From Venturia oleaginea (Eukaryota; Ascomycota; Dothideomycetes; Venturiales; Venturiaceae): a DNA stretch of 64,000 bases. Position 1 is the first letter of the stretch. Each line of letters begins with the position of its first letter. Below, one piece after another: positions 12,203 to 23,186 of this stretch. Below the pieces are notes generated by a model. It saw only the letters and a list, made by a program, of their open reading frames with translations, searched no databases and was not told where the DNA came from. The translations under genes and the position numbers were made by a program. The DNA lies in NCBI GenBank assembly GCA_013176395.1, contig JABMLP010000007.1:186001-250000 (forward strand). Reading direction: 5' to 3'.

Positions 12203-12556
12203 TCACTCATATGGTTTTTTTGAGCCGCAGAATGCACAGGATAGCGGACACGTATGCTTCTTAAGTTGTCGTAACTTCCACTCCTTTGGCTTGCCTACGA
12301 GGGCTACTCGTATTGCGAAATGGCATGTATGCTTCTCACGACCACGGCATTCGAGTTGCCAGAACTGGGGCTTGCTGTTCTTAACGTTGAAAGACTCATT
12401 GGCGGCCGCAATCGCGCCGGTAATGAGGTTTTTGGCTTCCTCAAGAGTCTCGAAAGTCATTCCAAGCTGGAGCGTTGGATAGAGAGGGATATCTTCAGGT
12501 GCAGGAGGTTTTTGAGAGCGCTGGGACAGCGCCTGGCTTGATAATAGTGTCGCCAT
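12203..12556 (-). CDS. MULE-type N-terminal DNA-binding domain only (truncated transposase)
   Basis: A 117-residue frame with ATG at 12556. After a ~30-residue leader it reads like the zinc-binding N-terminal domain of MuDR/FAR1 transposases: an FETLEEAKNLI-type start, then Cys (LECRG), Cys-His (HTCHF), a Trp (EWKL) and a final HTC. The catalytic DDE region is absent. Past the stop, sense-like sequence continues for ~40 codons broken by several TGA codons (AILRPPAVSKAALARF type), so the frame probably was longer. If expressed, a DNA-binding-only product could occupy element ends; that is speculation. Confidence 0.6.
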   Translation of the reverse strand: MATLLSSQALSQRSQKPPAPEDIPLYPTLQLGMTFETLEEAKNLITGAIAAANESFNVKNSKPQFWQLECRGREKHTCHFAIRVALVGKPKEWKLRQLKKHTCPLSCAFCGSKKPYE

Positions 12557-12739
12557 AGGTGTAATTTGAGGTTGTTGGTGTTGCTGAAATCGGGTTTTTG
12601 AGCAGAAGTTTGCACGGTAAGTTGCCCTCCACTGTGTTGACTATAACTATATTAATTGTGTTGATTGCTACAGAATTGTATGTATATAATAGTCATTGAA
12701 TATACAATAATTGTAATCGTCGCAATAATGTATGTAATA

Positions 12740-12782
12740 GTCCGAAAAATCGATGATTGTGGGTGCACAGTCACTAGCCGAA
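12740..12782 (-). repeat. right terminal inverted repeat of MULE-like element
   Basis: Reverse complement of 11803-11845 with four mismatches. Confidence 0.8.
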
Positions 12783-14044
12783 TGGATGGAAACCGGGGAG
12801 TAGTCAAGAAGAGTGCGATGCCTCAAAGATGAGTACCTATGCGATATGTTGGTGATTGTTATCGCTCAGAAAATATCTGGGAATGGTCACGTCCATATCA
12901 AGATCTTAGTATGGAGTTGTGAAGATATCAGATGCTTTTACGACCACAGTCAAACTAATTAGGACGCCAAGCCAGGATACTCTCTCCATAAATTCGCTCG
13001 TCTAATAGAAGACAAAAATAATGGTATTGGGGTATGAATAATTCAAATCTTCTCACGCCTCGGTTTGGGTCGGCGCTCAGCAAACTCGTTCAACCATATC
13101 GGCCGTCCCTACAGGCGCGATTATAGGAAATCCTGAGCTCATTATCAATGTCTCTCCTTTGAGCTGGTGTGCCACTCTAAGAGAGAAACAACAATTCAAT
13201 CTGCACAGGCGCGGCGTTCTTATTAGATTCGATGGAAATGCCGAAATAAATGTAACAAAGCGAGAAAACGAGTTCAGTACCTCTCTATTCAGGGAAATTG
13301 AGGTTGGTCATGCTGGTGAAAAATAGAAAATTATTGCTGGAAGGGAATTGATGATTGGTCGCCAGCAAAAAGCGATGATAATCACCTGCATGAACCATCG
13401 GGCAAGAATAACGGGAGATACCCTCAATACGGGAACATACTCCTGTATACTCGTTCCAAACCCAGAGCATGCTGCAACAGTCACGTATTCAAGAGAGTCC
13501 AAGAATCCGATCGAGCTCATTCCACAGTACGTCCTACGGAGAAGTTGATTCTTATTTCGGCGCATGGAGAACGAAGATCAGACTCTCCGCATCGTTTTAT
13601 ATCACCCAAACCCTAGTTTCTGATTAGGAGCAGAGCGTGATCAAAATGTTGAAAAGTGTCGCTTCCGTCGTTACTTTTAATGACGTCGCAAGGGTATCGG
13701 TGGGAGCGAGGGCCCGAGGCTGGGCGGGATAAAAGCAATCTCTTTTGGGCTGTTTCCTGAATCCAAGACATAGCCATAACACCCGAGGATCTATGGCTTG
13801 CGTTCCTCTGGGTCAATTTGAGGAATGAAGGTCCAAAGAGATGAAGTCCGTGAGAAATAGACGAGCACGATATTGAAAGACTCAATGGTGGTGGTCGTGA
13901 TGTCCACAACCAATTGATATGAGTCAACAAGAGAGCTGATGCTGAGGATGGTGAAGTGGAAGACGATGAAAAACGAGGGCAAAACCTCGCAGGGCCAAGT
14001 TGGAGATAACACAATTACCTCGGACCTAATTCACTTGTTCCGAA
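12783..14044. other. intergenic, nothing recognised
   Basis: Several short overlapping frames on both strands (13285-14014) lack recognisable features. The last part is the 3' flank of the reductase gene. Confidence 0.4.
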
Positions 14045-15034
14045 TCACTTCAACATGTCCCGAACCGTCTCTTCCACTGGCTTCGGTTTTCTCCCAGCCT
14101 CTTTCAAGATCTCTTCCAAAGTCGGATCATCGATCTTACACTCTCCATCCTCGAGCGCGTCATAAGAACTACTCCACCACTCGACACTTGCCCTCTCCCT
14201 TCCCCTCGCAGCATGATAATCTTCATACTCCTTCCTGCTCACAATCTTGAGCACGATATTTCTTCCCTTCACCCCACTAACAATCCCAGCAATGTCCCTC
14301 AAACTCCTCGTCTCCTTCTGACTCAAATAAACTGTCTTGCCAGCCCACTTTTCACTGCTCTCAGACATGACTTTTGCGGTACAATACGCCATATCATCGA
14401 TCGCCGTCCAACTCACCTGTCCGTCTCCCGCAACAACAATCTGTTCCCTCTTCTCTTCCTCTAACCCATAATAATAGCCGAAATACAAAGGCCAACTCTC
14501 ATTGTAAAGTCCCTCCCTCAGAATCGTAACCTTGACCTTCCCCTGCTCTTCTACCTCTTTCAGATATTGTTCCGTCCGTATATGGGCACGCATGACACCC
14601 GCTTTACTTGGATTTGCAAAAGCAAGGGAAGTATAGTAGATATGTTTGATCCCGACTTCGATGGCGGCGTCGATGGCGGCACGGTGGTGCTTCTCACGCC
14701 CTTTCAATATAGGCGCATCGTTATAATCCATCTCAATGCGTGGGGTTGAGGCGAGAAAGAGTTTTGTGCATCCTTCGTAGGCAGTCGTAAGGGAGGCGGG
14801 GTCGTCGAAGTTGGCATAGCGGAAGGGAATATTTTGGGTATGGAGGTGAGAGAAGCGGGAGGGTTTAGGATCGGATGAAGTCTGGTGTGGATGTTAGGAT
14901 AGAAGCTCGAATCAGAAGGGATAGATGGGACGTACGCATATTACGAGGTCCTTAGGGTCGATGAGGTTGTTCTCGAGAATAGCAGCGAGGACGGCGCCTC
15001 CGAGCTTTCCTGTTGGACTTGTAAGAGCGAGCAT
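14045..15034 (-). CDS. NmrA-like NAD(P)-binding reductase (quinone oxidoreductase 2 type)
   Basis: Two exons, 15034-14936 and 14881-14045, joined across a 54-bp intron (GTACGT...CAG) to give 311 residues. The N-terminus has the Rossmann fold glycine motif (TSPTGKLGG). A typical YTSLAFANPSKAG segment follows around residue 120, then the substrate part with FGYYYG and GDGQVSWTAIDDMA. The length and motif order match atypical short-chain dehydrogenases of the NmrA/QOR2 group, which bind NADP(H) and either reduce quinone-like substrates or act as redox sensors. The substrate cannot be told from sequence. Likely cytosolic, as there is no signal peptide. The start and splice sites keep the frame perfectly. 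Confidence 0.85.
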
Positions 15035-18000
15035 CTTTCTATCAAAGTTCAGTGGTGTTGGTTTGTTGTGCTGTATGGTTAGAAAGTTGTATGGGCATTA
15101 GTTATGTAGCTATAACCGAATTACTAATGCTACTCGATTTACATGCCGTCCAAGGCAGGATACATCTCTACTCTGAGTTTAACGTCGGTGATAGTGGATC
15201 TAACCATCCCAAGGCAGAGGGGATCATCTTGAGTGATAGGTTGTTGGACATGTTTGTCAATGGCAGCCCCCAAGAAGAGATGGGGACGGGAGTATCTTAC
15301 GACCCGAAAGGTGACGGACAAACGGAGGTCAATGGCAGTCCCTTTGATCTCGAGGGTACAAGATCAAAGGCCGCCCATTCGTCGAGGAATTCGATAGGCT
15401 GAAGATACTTTTCATGAAGAGTTGACATGGCATAACGAACATGTTGGCTGAGAGCTTGGGTCATAGCTTGAGGTACATCTCAGCATGTACATAGTACTAT
15501 ATGTACATAGTAATTAAGGTGATACGACACAGCATCTCAGCTACGTTTTGGTAAACTGGCTTTTGTTGCGTCAAATATTGCGCTGGAAAGGAGACTTTTC
15601 TACTCGTTAAAACGTTTTGGGATGCACAGGGGAGTCAGGCGTTGTGTCTCCTTGTGCTTGACGACTCCAGAATTCCGGAGACCTGAATGGGCAGGCCACA
15701 CGCTACATTAACGATATCCTCCAGTCTCTTTCATATGAGAGTAAGAAGCTGGAGCCTAGGTCGGCTCTGTACTACAATAGCCTCATTATATGAGATATCC
15801 CGTATATGGCGGAGAGGTGCGGCAGTTTGGGTCTGCTGCTTAGAACTCTATATGATGGAACAATATCTGCTAGAGTTTAAATTTACTAGGCGCAAAGCTT
15901 ACGGTTGGAAGAATTTAAGTTTTGATGACAAACTTCATCAGGAATGGTGGGAGACATTCACCATTCACGATTCATCGACTATTTCCTATCGATGAGTGAA
16001 GTTGTTTCTAGGATTAAGGTTCAAAAAATCCAGTTTTGGCGAAATGCTATATAAAGACAGCACGCCATACTTGTGTTTTCCTCATATGATCCTTTCGTAG
16101 TGCATGTTGTTGGAAAAATACGACTTAAATACTTCAAAGCCATTTATGGGATTGTTCAAACTTCGACGCTCGGTGGTAGCCTCTTGAGCCGGAGTTTAGA
16201 TCGCAAGAGGTCAGCGAAAGGAATAGATAGAAGTCGAAGGCTATGTGAATTTAGGCTTTCAACAAGTAACAAGACGATCAGTTTGAAGAATGGCCCGCTG
16301 GTATTATATTTATCAAATCAGATGTGGAAATGGGCTTGGTAATTGGCCGCTGCAGAACGCGTTACGAAAAGCTTGAGAAAGGACAGAATTTGAATTCGAG
16401 GAAGTCGATGACGAAGATGATGTGCGATATTCGAGAATGATTATTATCAGTATAGAAGTCGAGTTCCGACAGAAAGGTCGCCTCAATCTAGGCAATTTGC
16501 AAAGATATAATTCATCAGTAGGAAGAAGAAAATACTTGCCTTGATAGAAAATCCATAGTGTGACTGACTAGACTCGATCCAACAGCCAGCAAATCCTTCC
16601 CGGTATTCCAGTCGAACACCGCGTCCAACGCTCCATCGGTAGGGAAATAAGGACAGATCGTTATTGCGAAGAGGGACTTTGCAAAACGTACTTATACAGA
16701 TTTATCTATAGCACTAAGCCCAGTATCCTCATTATCCATCAGATCTCCAGATTGCATCTAACGACAGGCAGAACAACAATTCAAACTCGGTATAAAATTA
16801 CACTATTTCCAAGCTCCAATTCTCCATACTACCGTAGAGTCTACTCACCGTAGAGTCTAAACCCAACAGGGGCTGGACAATCCTCTTCGCGTCAAGACCG
16901 AAGCCCTACCTCCAGGTTTTAAACGATTTGCGACCCAGCTAGGAATGAACCTAGTAGAGAAAATATGTTTACGAGATCTTGCGAGGGAGGATGGATAGGT
17001 AAAGATGTCGTGTAGCAATTTGTGAAGATGAAAACCATCGCGTTGAGTAATGAAAAATGTGCCTTTTGAAAGGGAACTGACTGCGCCAAGTTTGTGAGTG
17101 GCGGTTCTACTGTTTGGAATCATCTCCCAAGCGATACGACGCACCATGATCAACGCTGGATTGACGGATTTGCTTACAGAGAGACCTTCTCAGCTAGTCG
17201 AAGAATTATACACACCATTTCCAAACGCTCAACATCCTCCTCGCAAACTTTATATCAGCATCGACCTCCACCTAACCACGCGTAGACGCTAGACCCGCCA
17301 TGGACATCCATCGCATCATTGAAAGCGGCTAACAGCGGGATCAATGGGGTTTCCCAAAATACAAAAAGCAAGCATCGATGGCATCTTGTATTCCAATAAA
17401 AGCAAGAGAATAATACATAGGGACACGGCGTTAAATCTCGCAATGCCCATGCCAGCAGAATCGCGTGCAGCTTTTGAGTAGAAGAACAGCCATACCCGAT
17501 TAGATGAGGGGTAGAATATTTATCCTCACCACTTTTTTGATATAGCGTATATTATATCTAGTAGTGAGCATGACCAGCACTTATTCAGCCGGGGATTCAG
17601 GCTGTCCGACGTCAAAGGCATGTATAATCTTGTGGAAAAAAATCATCAACTTGGGTATCCAAAGCCAGCAATCAACACACCACGCCCGAATATTTCTCCC
17701 AGATAATCATGTTTAGATTAGTAGAGATTGCCGAAGACGCCACAAAACGACTTCATAGTGAGCAAAGTAAAACTCGAAATCTCAATATATGTCAGATCCA
17801 TCACGAAACATCCAGATTTCTACATGCAGTTGTCGGCAGGAACCACAAATATTAGCAAACAAGCCGGCAAGCTCCCATCTTCTAGATCTCAACATTACTA
17901 TCAGAACCTGGGTGGAATGGGCCGGGGTGCCCGTGTTCAAAATGTCCAGAAACACCACATAAATTACACCGTTGTTATCATTCCTCCGACTGACAGCAGC

Positions 18001-18494
18001 AGGCAAATTGCTGGTAAGAAGAAGAAAAGGTGCTGGCGAAGGGGGACGTGATGATGGTAATCATCGCAAGCATGTCGCCACTCAATGCATATAACCGTGC
18101 CGTCGCGCAAAGGATCAGCAAAGAGAGCACAAGGGAGAAAAACATCCAGTGGCTCAAAGCTTCTACCATTCTGCTGACAAGATTCAAATCCTGCCAGGAG
18201 GAGCCTGGAATCTGTTTGGCGCACCTGTAGGTCCTGTGTGAAAAATATTCAGGACTAGTTCAGCTTAGTTTATGCAATATGCCAGGGCCTCAAGTTACTG
18301 CGATGCAATCCGTTGTAAGCATTACTTCGGCTGGAGGCCGCTTTGAAGCGTCGGAAATGGAAGGAACCATACTGAAACGGAGAAAGCTAAAAATTCGACT
18401 CGCGAGCGCATGATATTGACGTATGCTAAATAGGAGCTTACAATAATAAGCCTAGCGAGAAGTGAAAAGTAGGCTCGGCCTTGCCATGGGTATC
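15035..18494. other. long gene-poor interval
   Basis: About 3.4 kb without a gene I can defend. A frame around 15139-15402 stays open on both strands and looks somewhat protein-like (LFLGAAIDKH on minus), but I could not assign it. The rest holds short frames and AT-rich patches; no terminal repeats were found. Confidence 0.35.
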
Positions 18495-19563
18495 CTAGAC
18501 GTGAGCTTGCCAGTTGACACGAGCCTCCCACGTGCTCCCAGCATCGATGCTCGTGAACTTGGCAACATAGCCCGGCTCGATAGCCAAATAATTCTTCCAA
18601 GCAGTCTTTGGTGCAAAGTCCTTGGATGTTTGCGCCTTGGCCTCCCACATATTCCAGATGGTGACATCGGGAAGATTATCACGCGTAACGGTGACGCGAG
18701 GCTTGCCTGCGTTCTTGAGGATGACTGGTTGGTCGATAGTAACTGGTGTGTAGATGCGGTCTGTCTCGTTTGTGATGGTCACGGCGTTGGACTTCTCGGC
18801 GATGACTTTGTATGCCTGGGTTTTGTCCATGTACGTGCTGCCTTCGAGACCAGATACGGTGGCTTGGGTGATATCCTATTCGGTGCCGGCTGTTAGTCGA
18901 TGTAGTCACTCGAAGTCGACAATGCATGGATTGTTCATAACAGAGGTCTACTCACGGGTAGAGCTAAGTACGAATGAAGCAGATACTGGAACTCGAATGG
19001 CACTTTGTCGGTGTTGGCCACCCGAATATTGGCGCTGAGGTTATTGGGTGACAGAGTAACAGTGTAAGTCAAATCTACACTGTAAGGCCAGGCTTCTTGG
19101 TACTTTTTGATAAGCGAAGAAGAGTTGAGGTGGAAGATCAAATGGAGGCTGGAGCCTTTCTCAGCCTTCTCGCTGCCAACAAAATCCCAAGTGCTATTCC
19201 TAGCAAAACCATGCGCGGGTAACTTTCCTGTGCTATGATTGGCTGGGGCGGTTCCGAAATTGGGAAAGACCTGGATTGTTAGAGCTAGACAATTACTTAT
19301 CGGCGAAAACTACTCACGACCGGAATACCACCGCGCAGGGTTTCGCTCCCATCCAGTATTGCGGCGGTGGAGAGGAAAATGAATTTCTCTTTGCTGCTAG
19401 AAGTCCATGACGAAACTGTGGCTCCGTGGCGATAGATCTCGACAGTGTCACCGCTCGGAATTGTAGCCTTGATCGTGCGAGCGCTCTCAACGACTTGAGC
19501 GTTGGTACAAGCTAATTGTGCCAGCGACAGGAGGCCGACTAAGACGGCAGAAGTAGATCTCAT
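18495..19563 (-). CDS. secreted hexose (phosphate) mutarotase-like protein
   Basis: Three exons (19563-19318, 19270-18956, 18875-18495; introns 47 and 80 bp) give 313 residues. The body matches the glucose-6-phosphate 1-epimerase/aldose-1-epimerase fold: GGIPVVFPNFG near residue 78, HGFARN with the conserved His, LHSYLALPDI, and IEPGYV near the C-terminus with the likely catalytic Glu. Yeast YMR099C-type enzymes are cytosolic and about 300 residues. Here the first ~22 residues form a signal peptide (basic start, hydrophobic LVGLLSLAQLAC core, Ala-X-Ala-like end) and several Asn-X-Ser/Thr sites follow, so the product should enter the secretory pathway. It presumably interconverts sugar anomers outside the cell or in a secretory compartment; the substrate is uncertain. 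Confidence 0.85.
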
Positions 19564-20278
19564 GATGAGTGGGTAAATGGGCAAAGTAAAGAATGTAGGA
19601 TACCGTCGTATTCTGAGAAGGGACGGAGAGGATGTGGATGGAACAAACAATTGATGGTTAAGTATACTTTAGCACACAAGTAGTGTTGCTTTTGCTACGG
19701 GGAACACAGCCGTACGGTTCCCTACGAACGACTGAGGCCTGACAAGAGCTGCGGCTGAGCGCACGTTCGCAACCGTTAGACTCACCAAGACAACAGATCT
19801 TGGAGGTGGGGTCGCGCCAGGACGACAACGACTTAGCGAACGACGAATTACTCCGTATGATCAGCCGGACAAAGGTGAGGCCTCCATCGGCCAGATCACC
19901 TCGAAAGACTGGGCGCCGCGTCTTTGCGGAGGTGGGTGCCCCCAAGAGTTCGCTTTGGCAGCGTACCTACCACCGCTTCTCGGAGGATGTTGCAAGAATC
20001 GTGGCCATTTTCACTAGTATCAGAGAGAATTGATGTTCAAGACCATAGTCGTTCTTGTCGTTGAAAGGAAAGAGGATGGAGTGGTAATGTTTTGTACTAG
20101 TTGAGGTCGAAAGCCGGGGTGGATTTGAGAGCAGGGGTTCCAAATTGGCTCTACTACCTAACAGTAGTACCTACTTGGCATGATGCGTAATCAGCCCAGG
20201 GTCCAGGGCTCAGGGGTAATCCTCCTCGTCTCGCCTCATTTTTACATAACGATACCTCCCTCCCTCTTTGGTAGACAT
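19564..20278. other. intergenic, nothing recognised
   Basis: It holds the promoter side of the mutarotase gene and short frames (19658-20033) on both strands with no assignable features. Confidence 0.4.
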
Positions 20279-21613
20279 CACAGGGTTCCTCAAATCTGAC
20301 TGCGCAGGGCGCTCGGACCCACCATCCCATCTCAATTTCCACGTATACACCAACTTCTCACTCAATTTACCACCACCATGGCGCCTGGAACACCCGAAAG
20401 AAAGACTGCAAGGCGAGAATATGACACCACGAAGAGAATGCGATTTCTTCAGGCCTGAGATTGCAAGAATAAGGCCGACGGCGTCGGTACAATCGCATAC
20501 CTCCCTGAAATCAATATACCAACTTCTACCGCACGTAGTTGGCTTAAACTACGAGAACTTATTGGTGATGCAGCATTCAGATCACAGAGAAAGAGCAGTT
20601 GCATCATAGGGCGGCCTACCAAAGTATCTGCTTCAGATCTTACCCGCCTTACGAACCAAGATGACCCAATGCAGGGGCTAGGCGATTCAAGAAGCGTTAT
20701 CAGAAGCAGATATCCCAGGCAAATCGGCCAAAGAGGGTTGAATACGGTAAAGAACACGAGAAAAAGACCATGCTAGGCTTCTGGAGTTGGATTTGGTTCA
20801 CAGATGAAGCCCATTTTCAGTCAAAAGAACTCGCCAATGCACCTGAATATGAGCTAGGCTTTCCAGGGCAAGAGAGAGGTGTCAATGAGGAGCTAGAGGG
20901 CGTTTTGGATGTTACTATTCACGTCGCCGGCGGCATCTCATACAACAAGAAAGGAAACCTCATATTCTACTAGGATCCGGCTGAGCCATCAGAGAAGGTC
21001 CGTAGGCAAGTCAAGCAGCCTAAACAACTCAAATACGAGCTGGATTCAGTGTACCAAGCCCGGCTGAAGGTCTGGCAAGACCTTAAGGCAAAGGAGGACG
21101 AAACACCAAAAGGAAACTGCATGACACAGGTTTTCTACGCCAAAAAGATACTGCCGCAACACATTGAAGCTATCCGGGCCTTGGAGAAGCGTCACCAGCG
21201 CAAATACTGGCTTCAAGAGGATGGTGATCCTTCTCACGGAATCAAGTCACCTAACAGTGACCCTGCAGTCATAAAAAGAGAAGCAGACCTTCTATTACTT
21301 ATTCAACCTCCTCAATCGTGTGGTCTCAATCCCATTGAGTCTTGTTGGAACATCATTAAGTCCAGATTAGCTGGCACGAGGTGGTCGTCGGTGGCTCGTT
21401 TCAAGGCTGAAATCCAGGCTGAATGGGACAAGATAACGCTCACAATGATACGGAAAAGGATCAGAGAGATGCCAGAGAGATGTAAGATGATTCAGCAAAA
21501 ACCAGAGATCCATTGCAAGTCAAACGTGTGGTAAATAGCATAATACATTCAAGTTCAAAAGATGGGATGGTGGGTCCGAGCGCCCTTCACAGTCAGATTT
21601 GAGGAACCCTGTG
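20279..21613 (+). mobile_element. Tc1-type DNA transposon, inactive copy
   Basis: 54-bp terminal inverted repeats at 20279-20332 and 21560-21613 (two mismatches, ends CACAGGGTTCC) flank a broken plus-strand transposase. The 1335-bp length fits Tc1/mariner elements. The expected TA on both sides is not evident; CAT occurs on both sides instead. Confidence 0.85.
20378..21534 (+). pseudogene. Tc1-type DDE transposase, broken
   Basis: The ATG at 20378 begins an N-terminal part (MAPGTPERKTARREYD...) with a helix-turn-helix-like segment (PTSTARSWLKLRE). It is interrupted by TGA at 20456-20458. After a frame change the catalytic part runs from about 20770 to 21534: TDEAHF (first Asp), EDGDPSHG (second Asp) and NPIESCWNIIKSRL (Glu). 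A TAG at 20971 breaks this part and is best read as CAG to TAG. The acidic triad itself is preserved. The protein would have cut and pasted the element using the flanking inverted repeats. Two stops plus a frameshift make this copy non-functional. Confidence 0.85.
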
Positions 21614-22161
21614 CATCTGGACTCTGGCAATTCTACCAACGGAGCTTTTGCGTAATCTTCATTCTAAGCTAACAGATTGTGAAGATGCTCAAGAGGATCT
21701 GTAGAAGGATCTTATCTTATCTGATCCAGGAGCCATCTAAACCTAATCAGGACAGTTATATAGCGTCTTCTCTACTCCTAATTTCCGGCCCGCCTGCTCG
21801 CCTACTAGTCCACCAATCAATTTAGGGTTAATCCAAACTGTGTTAAGTTGGTTTAGTATAGCGGCCGAATCTGTCAAGAGGCTTGGCGTTTGACATCAAG
21901 AAAGGTCGTCTTGGCTTTGAGCTTCCATAGACAAAGACAAAGACAAAGACTCGGAGTAGAGAGCGTAAAATCTTGGGCCTATCTCTTCATGCTTGGAGTA
22001 ATTTTAAACCCACTCACTCAAAATATTCATATAATGTTGGCCTGCAAAGATTTCGCGATAAAGAAGTATAGGAATGCAAACAAATCATCAACTGCTCAAA
22101 GAAAACAAGTTCTACAAGAAAAATCTTCATACTGACAATTTCTCGCCATCAAGCTCATGAG
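21614..22161. other. intergenic between Tc1 copy and LTR
   Basis: No gene seen. It contains a short AAAGAC microsatellite near 21938 and GATCTTATCTTATCTGATCC-like simple sequence near 21710. Confidence 0.4.
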
Positions 22162-22858
22162 TGTTACGGGGAACTCGTTTCTCAACACAGTTGATTATGT
22201 CAAGACCTTCTTGACACCCGTGTTCTCTTGTTCTGGTCCGCGGGTTTGGGGTAAGGGCAATATCAGTCTGGAAGTACTTACTTTTAAGTACCTTCTCTTG
22301 CTCAGGTTCTTTGGAGGCTCACTAGATCCTAGCCGTCCGATGTATCTCCCAATTCAATTGTCGTCTGACCGATTTGATCCTCAGATCAATCCTGAACGCT
22401 TGTCGGTTAGTATGAAGGTTGGGGGTGGGCTTGCTTCGTGTGCATATGACTTGTGCTTGATTGTGTCTAAGTAAAAGGTCGTTACTGTAGTAGGTTGAAG
22501 AAGCTCCTATGTGAGAAACATAACATGAGATAACCACGAAGAGAGAAAGGAAAGTCCGTCCAACGTCCTCCCTATATACCCTTCTGGTTCTGGGTGCCAA
22601 GGTGCATTCCCACACTTCTTGGCTCTTCCCACACTTCCCACACTGTGGGCAATGCCAAGTGCTGTGGGAACTGTGGGAATATCACGTGACTCCTGCACGT
22701 ACTATTCTTCTTTAGGACTGACTCCGTCGCACCAGGCTCATCTTTTATGACCGAAGGATTCCCCTCCATCCTCAGTCCTAACAACAACTTCTTGTTATCC
22801 AACCATCCTCTGCAAGTCCCGCTGTCCCTACTCTTCGGTCTTGAGGTGATCTGTAACA
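22162..22858 (-). mobile_element. solo LTR, family A (697 bp)
   Basis: It begins TGTTACGGGG and ends GTAACA (TG...CA with matching inverted termini) and matches the LTR at 32526-34840 in reverse orientation. The reverse complement contains a TATATAG box and a CT-rich tract, so the LTR reads toward lower coordinates. Several GTGGGAA/TTCCCAC repeats lie near 22610-22680. The flanking 5-mers (ATGAG and CTTAG) do not match, so no target duplication is visible. Confidence 0.8.
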
Positions 22859-23184
22859 CTTAGCGGGACTGAAACTCCTCCGACTCGGTACTAGCGTAGT
22901 ACTTCTAGTATACATTACTCTTCGTATAATTACTATATTACTATCTCTTATCTACTTACTAAGTTCTCCCTAGTATCTTAGGAATATCGCTTATAGTATA
23001 GTAGAGGTCCTCGCGATCCTCTAATAGGTAAACCACTACGACGTGCCGTCTATTACCCGTAGAGGGTAAGTCCCTAGACAGCGATTAATTCCATCGCCTC
23101 TCCCATCATCGTCAAGAAAATATGGAAGTTTCGTAGCCTCCGCCTCGTACAGGCTGTAATTTCGAATTTGGAGGCCAGATGAAG
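22859..23184. other. TA-rich spacer between LTR and pogo element
   Basis: It is rich in CTA/TAG/TAT steps, as in RIP-degraded fungal repeat DNA, and contains no reading frame of note. Confidence 0.4.
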
Positions 23185-23186
23185 TA

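Larger units (their letters stand above)
11803..12782. mobile_element. small MULE-like DNA element with terminal inverted repeats
   Basis: Positions 11803-11845 and 12740-12782 are inverted repeats (39 of 43 bases match, ends TTCGGCTA). They enclose a 117-codon frame for a MuDR/FAR1-type DNA-binding domain. Subterminal variants of TAGTCATTGA recur inside both ends (around 11865, 11910-11935 and 12700). The total length of 980 bp is far too short for a complete MULE transposase, so it is non-autonomous. A clean 8-10 bp target duplication is not visible. Confidence 0.7.

Noticed and set aside
11794..12791. 9-bp target duplication for the MULE-like element (TGAATGTCT and TGGATGGAA)
   Set aside because: Only five of nine bases agree, which is not better than chance.
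15139..15402. Protein-like frame open on both strands
   Set aside because: It looks somewhat conserved in composition but I could not assign a family, find splice partners or decide on a strand.
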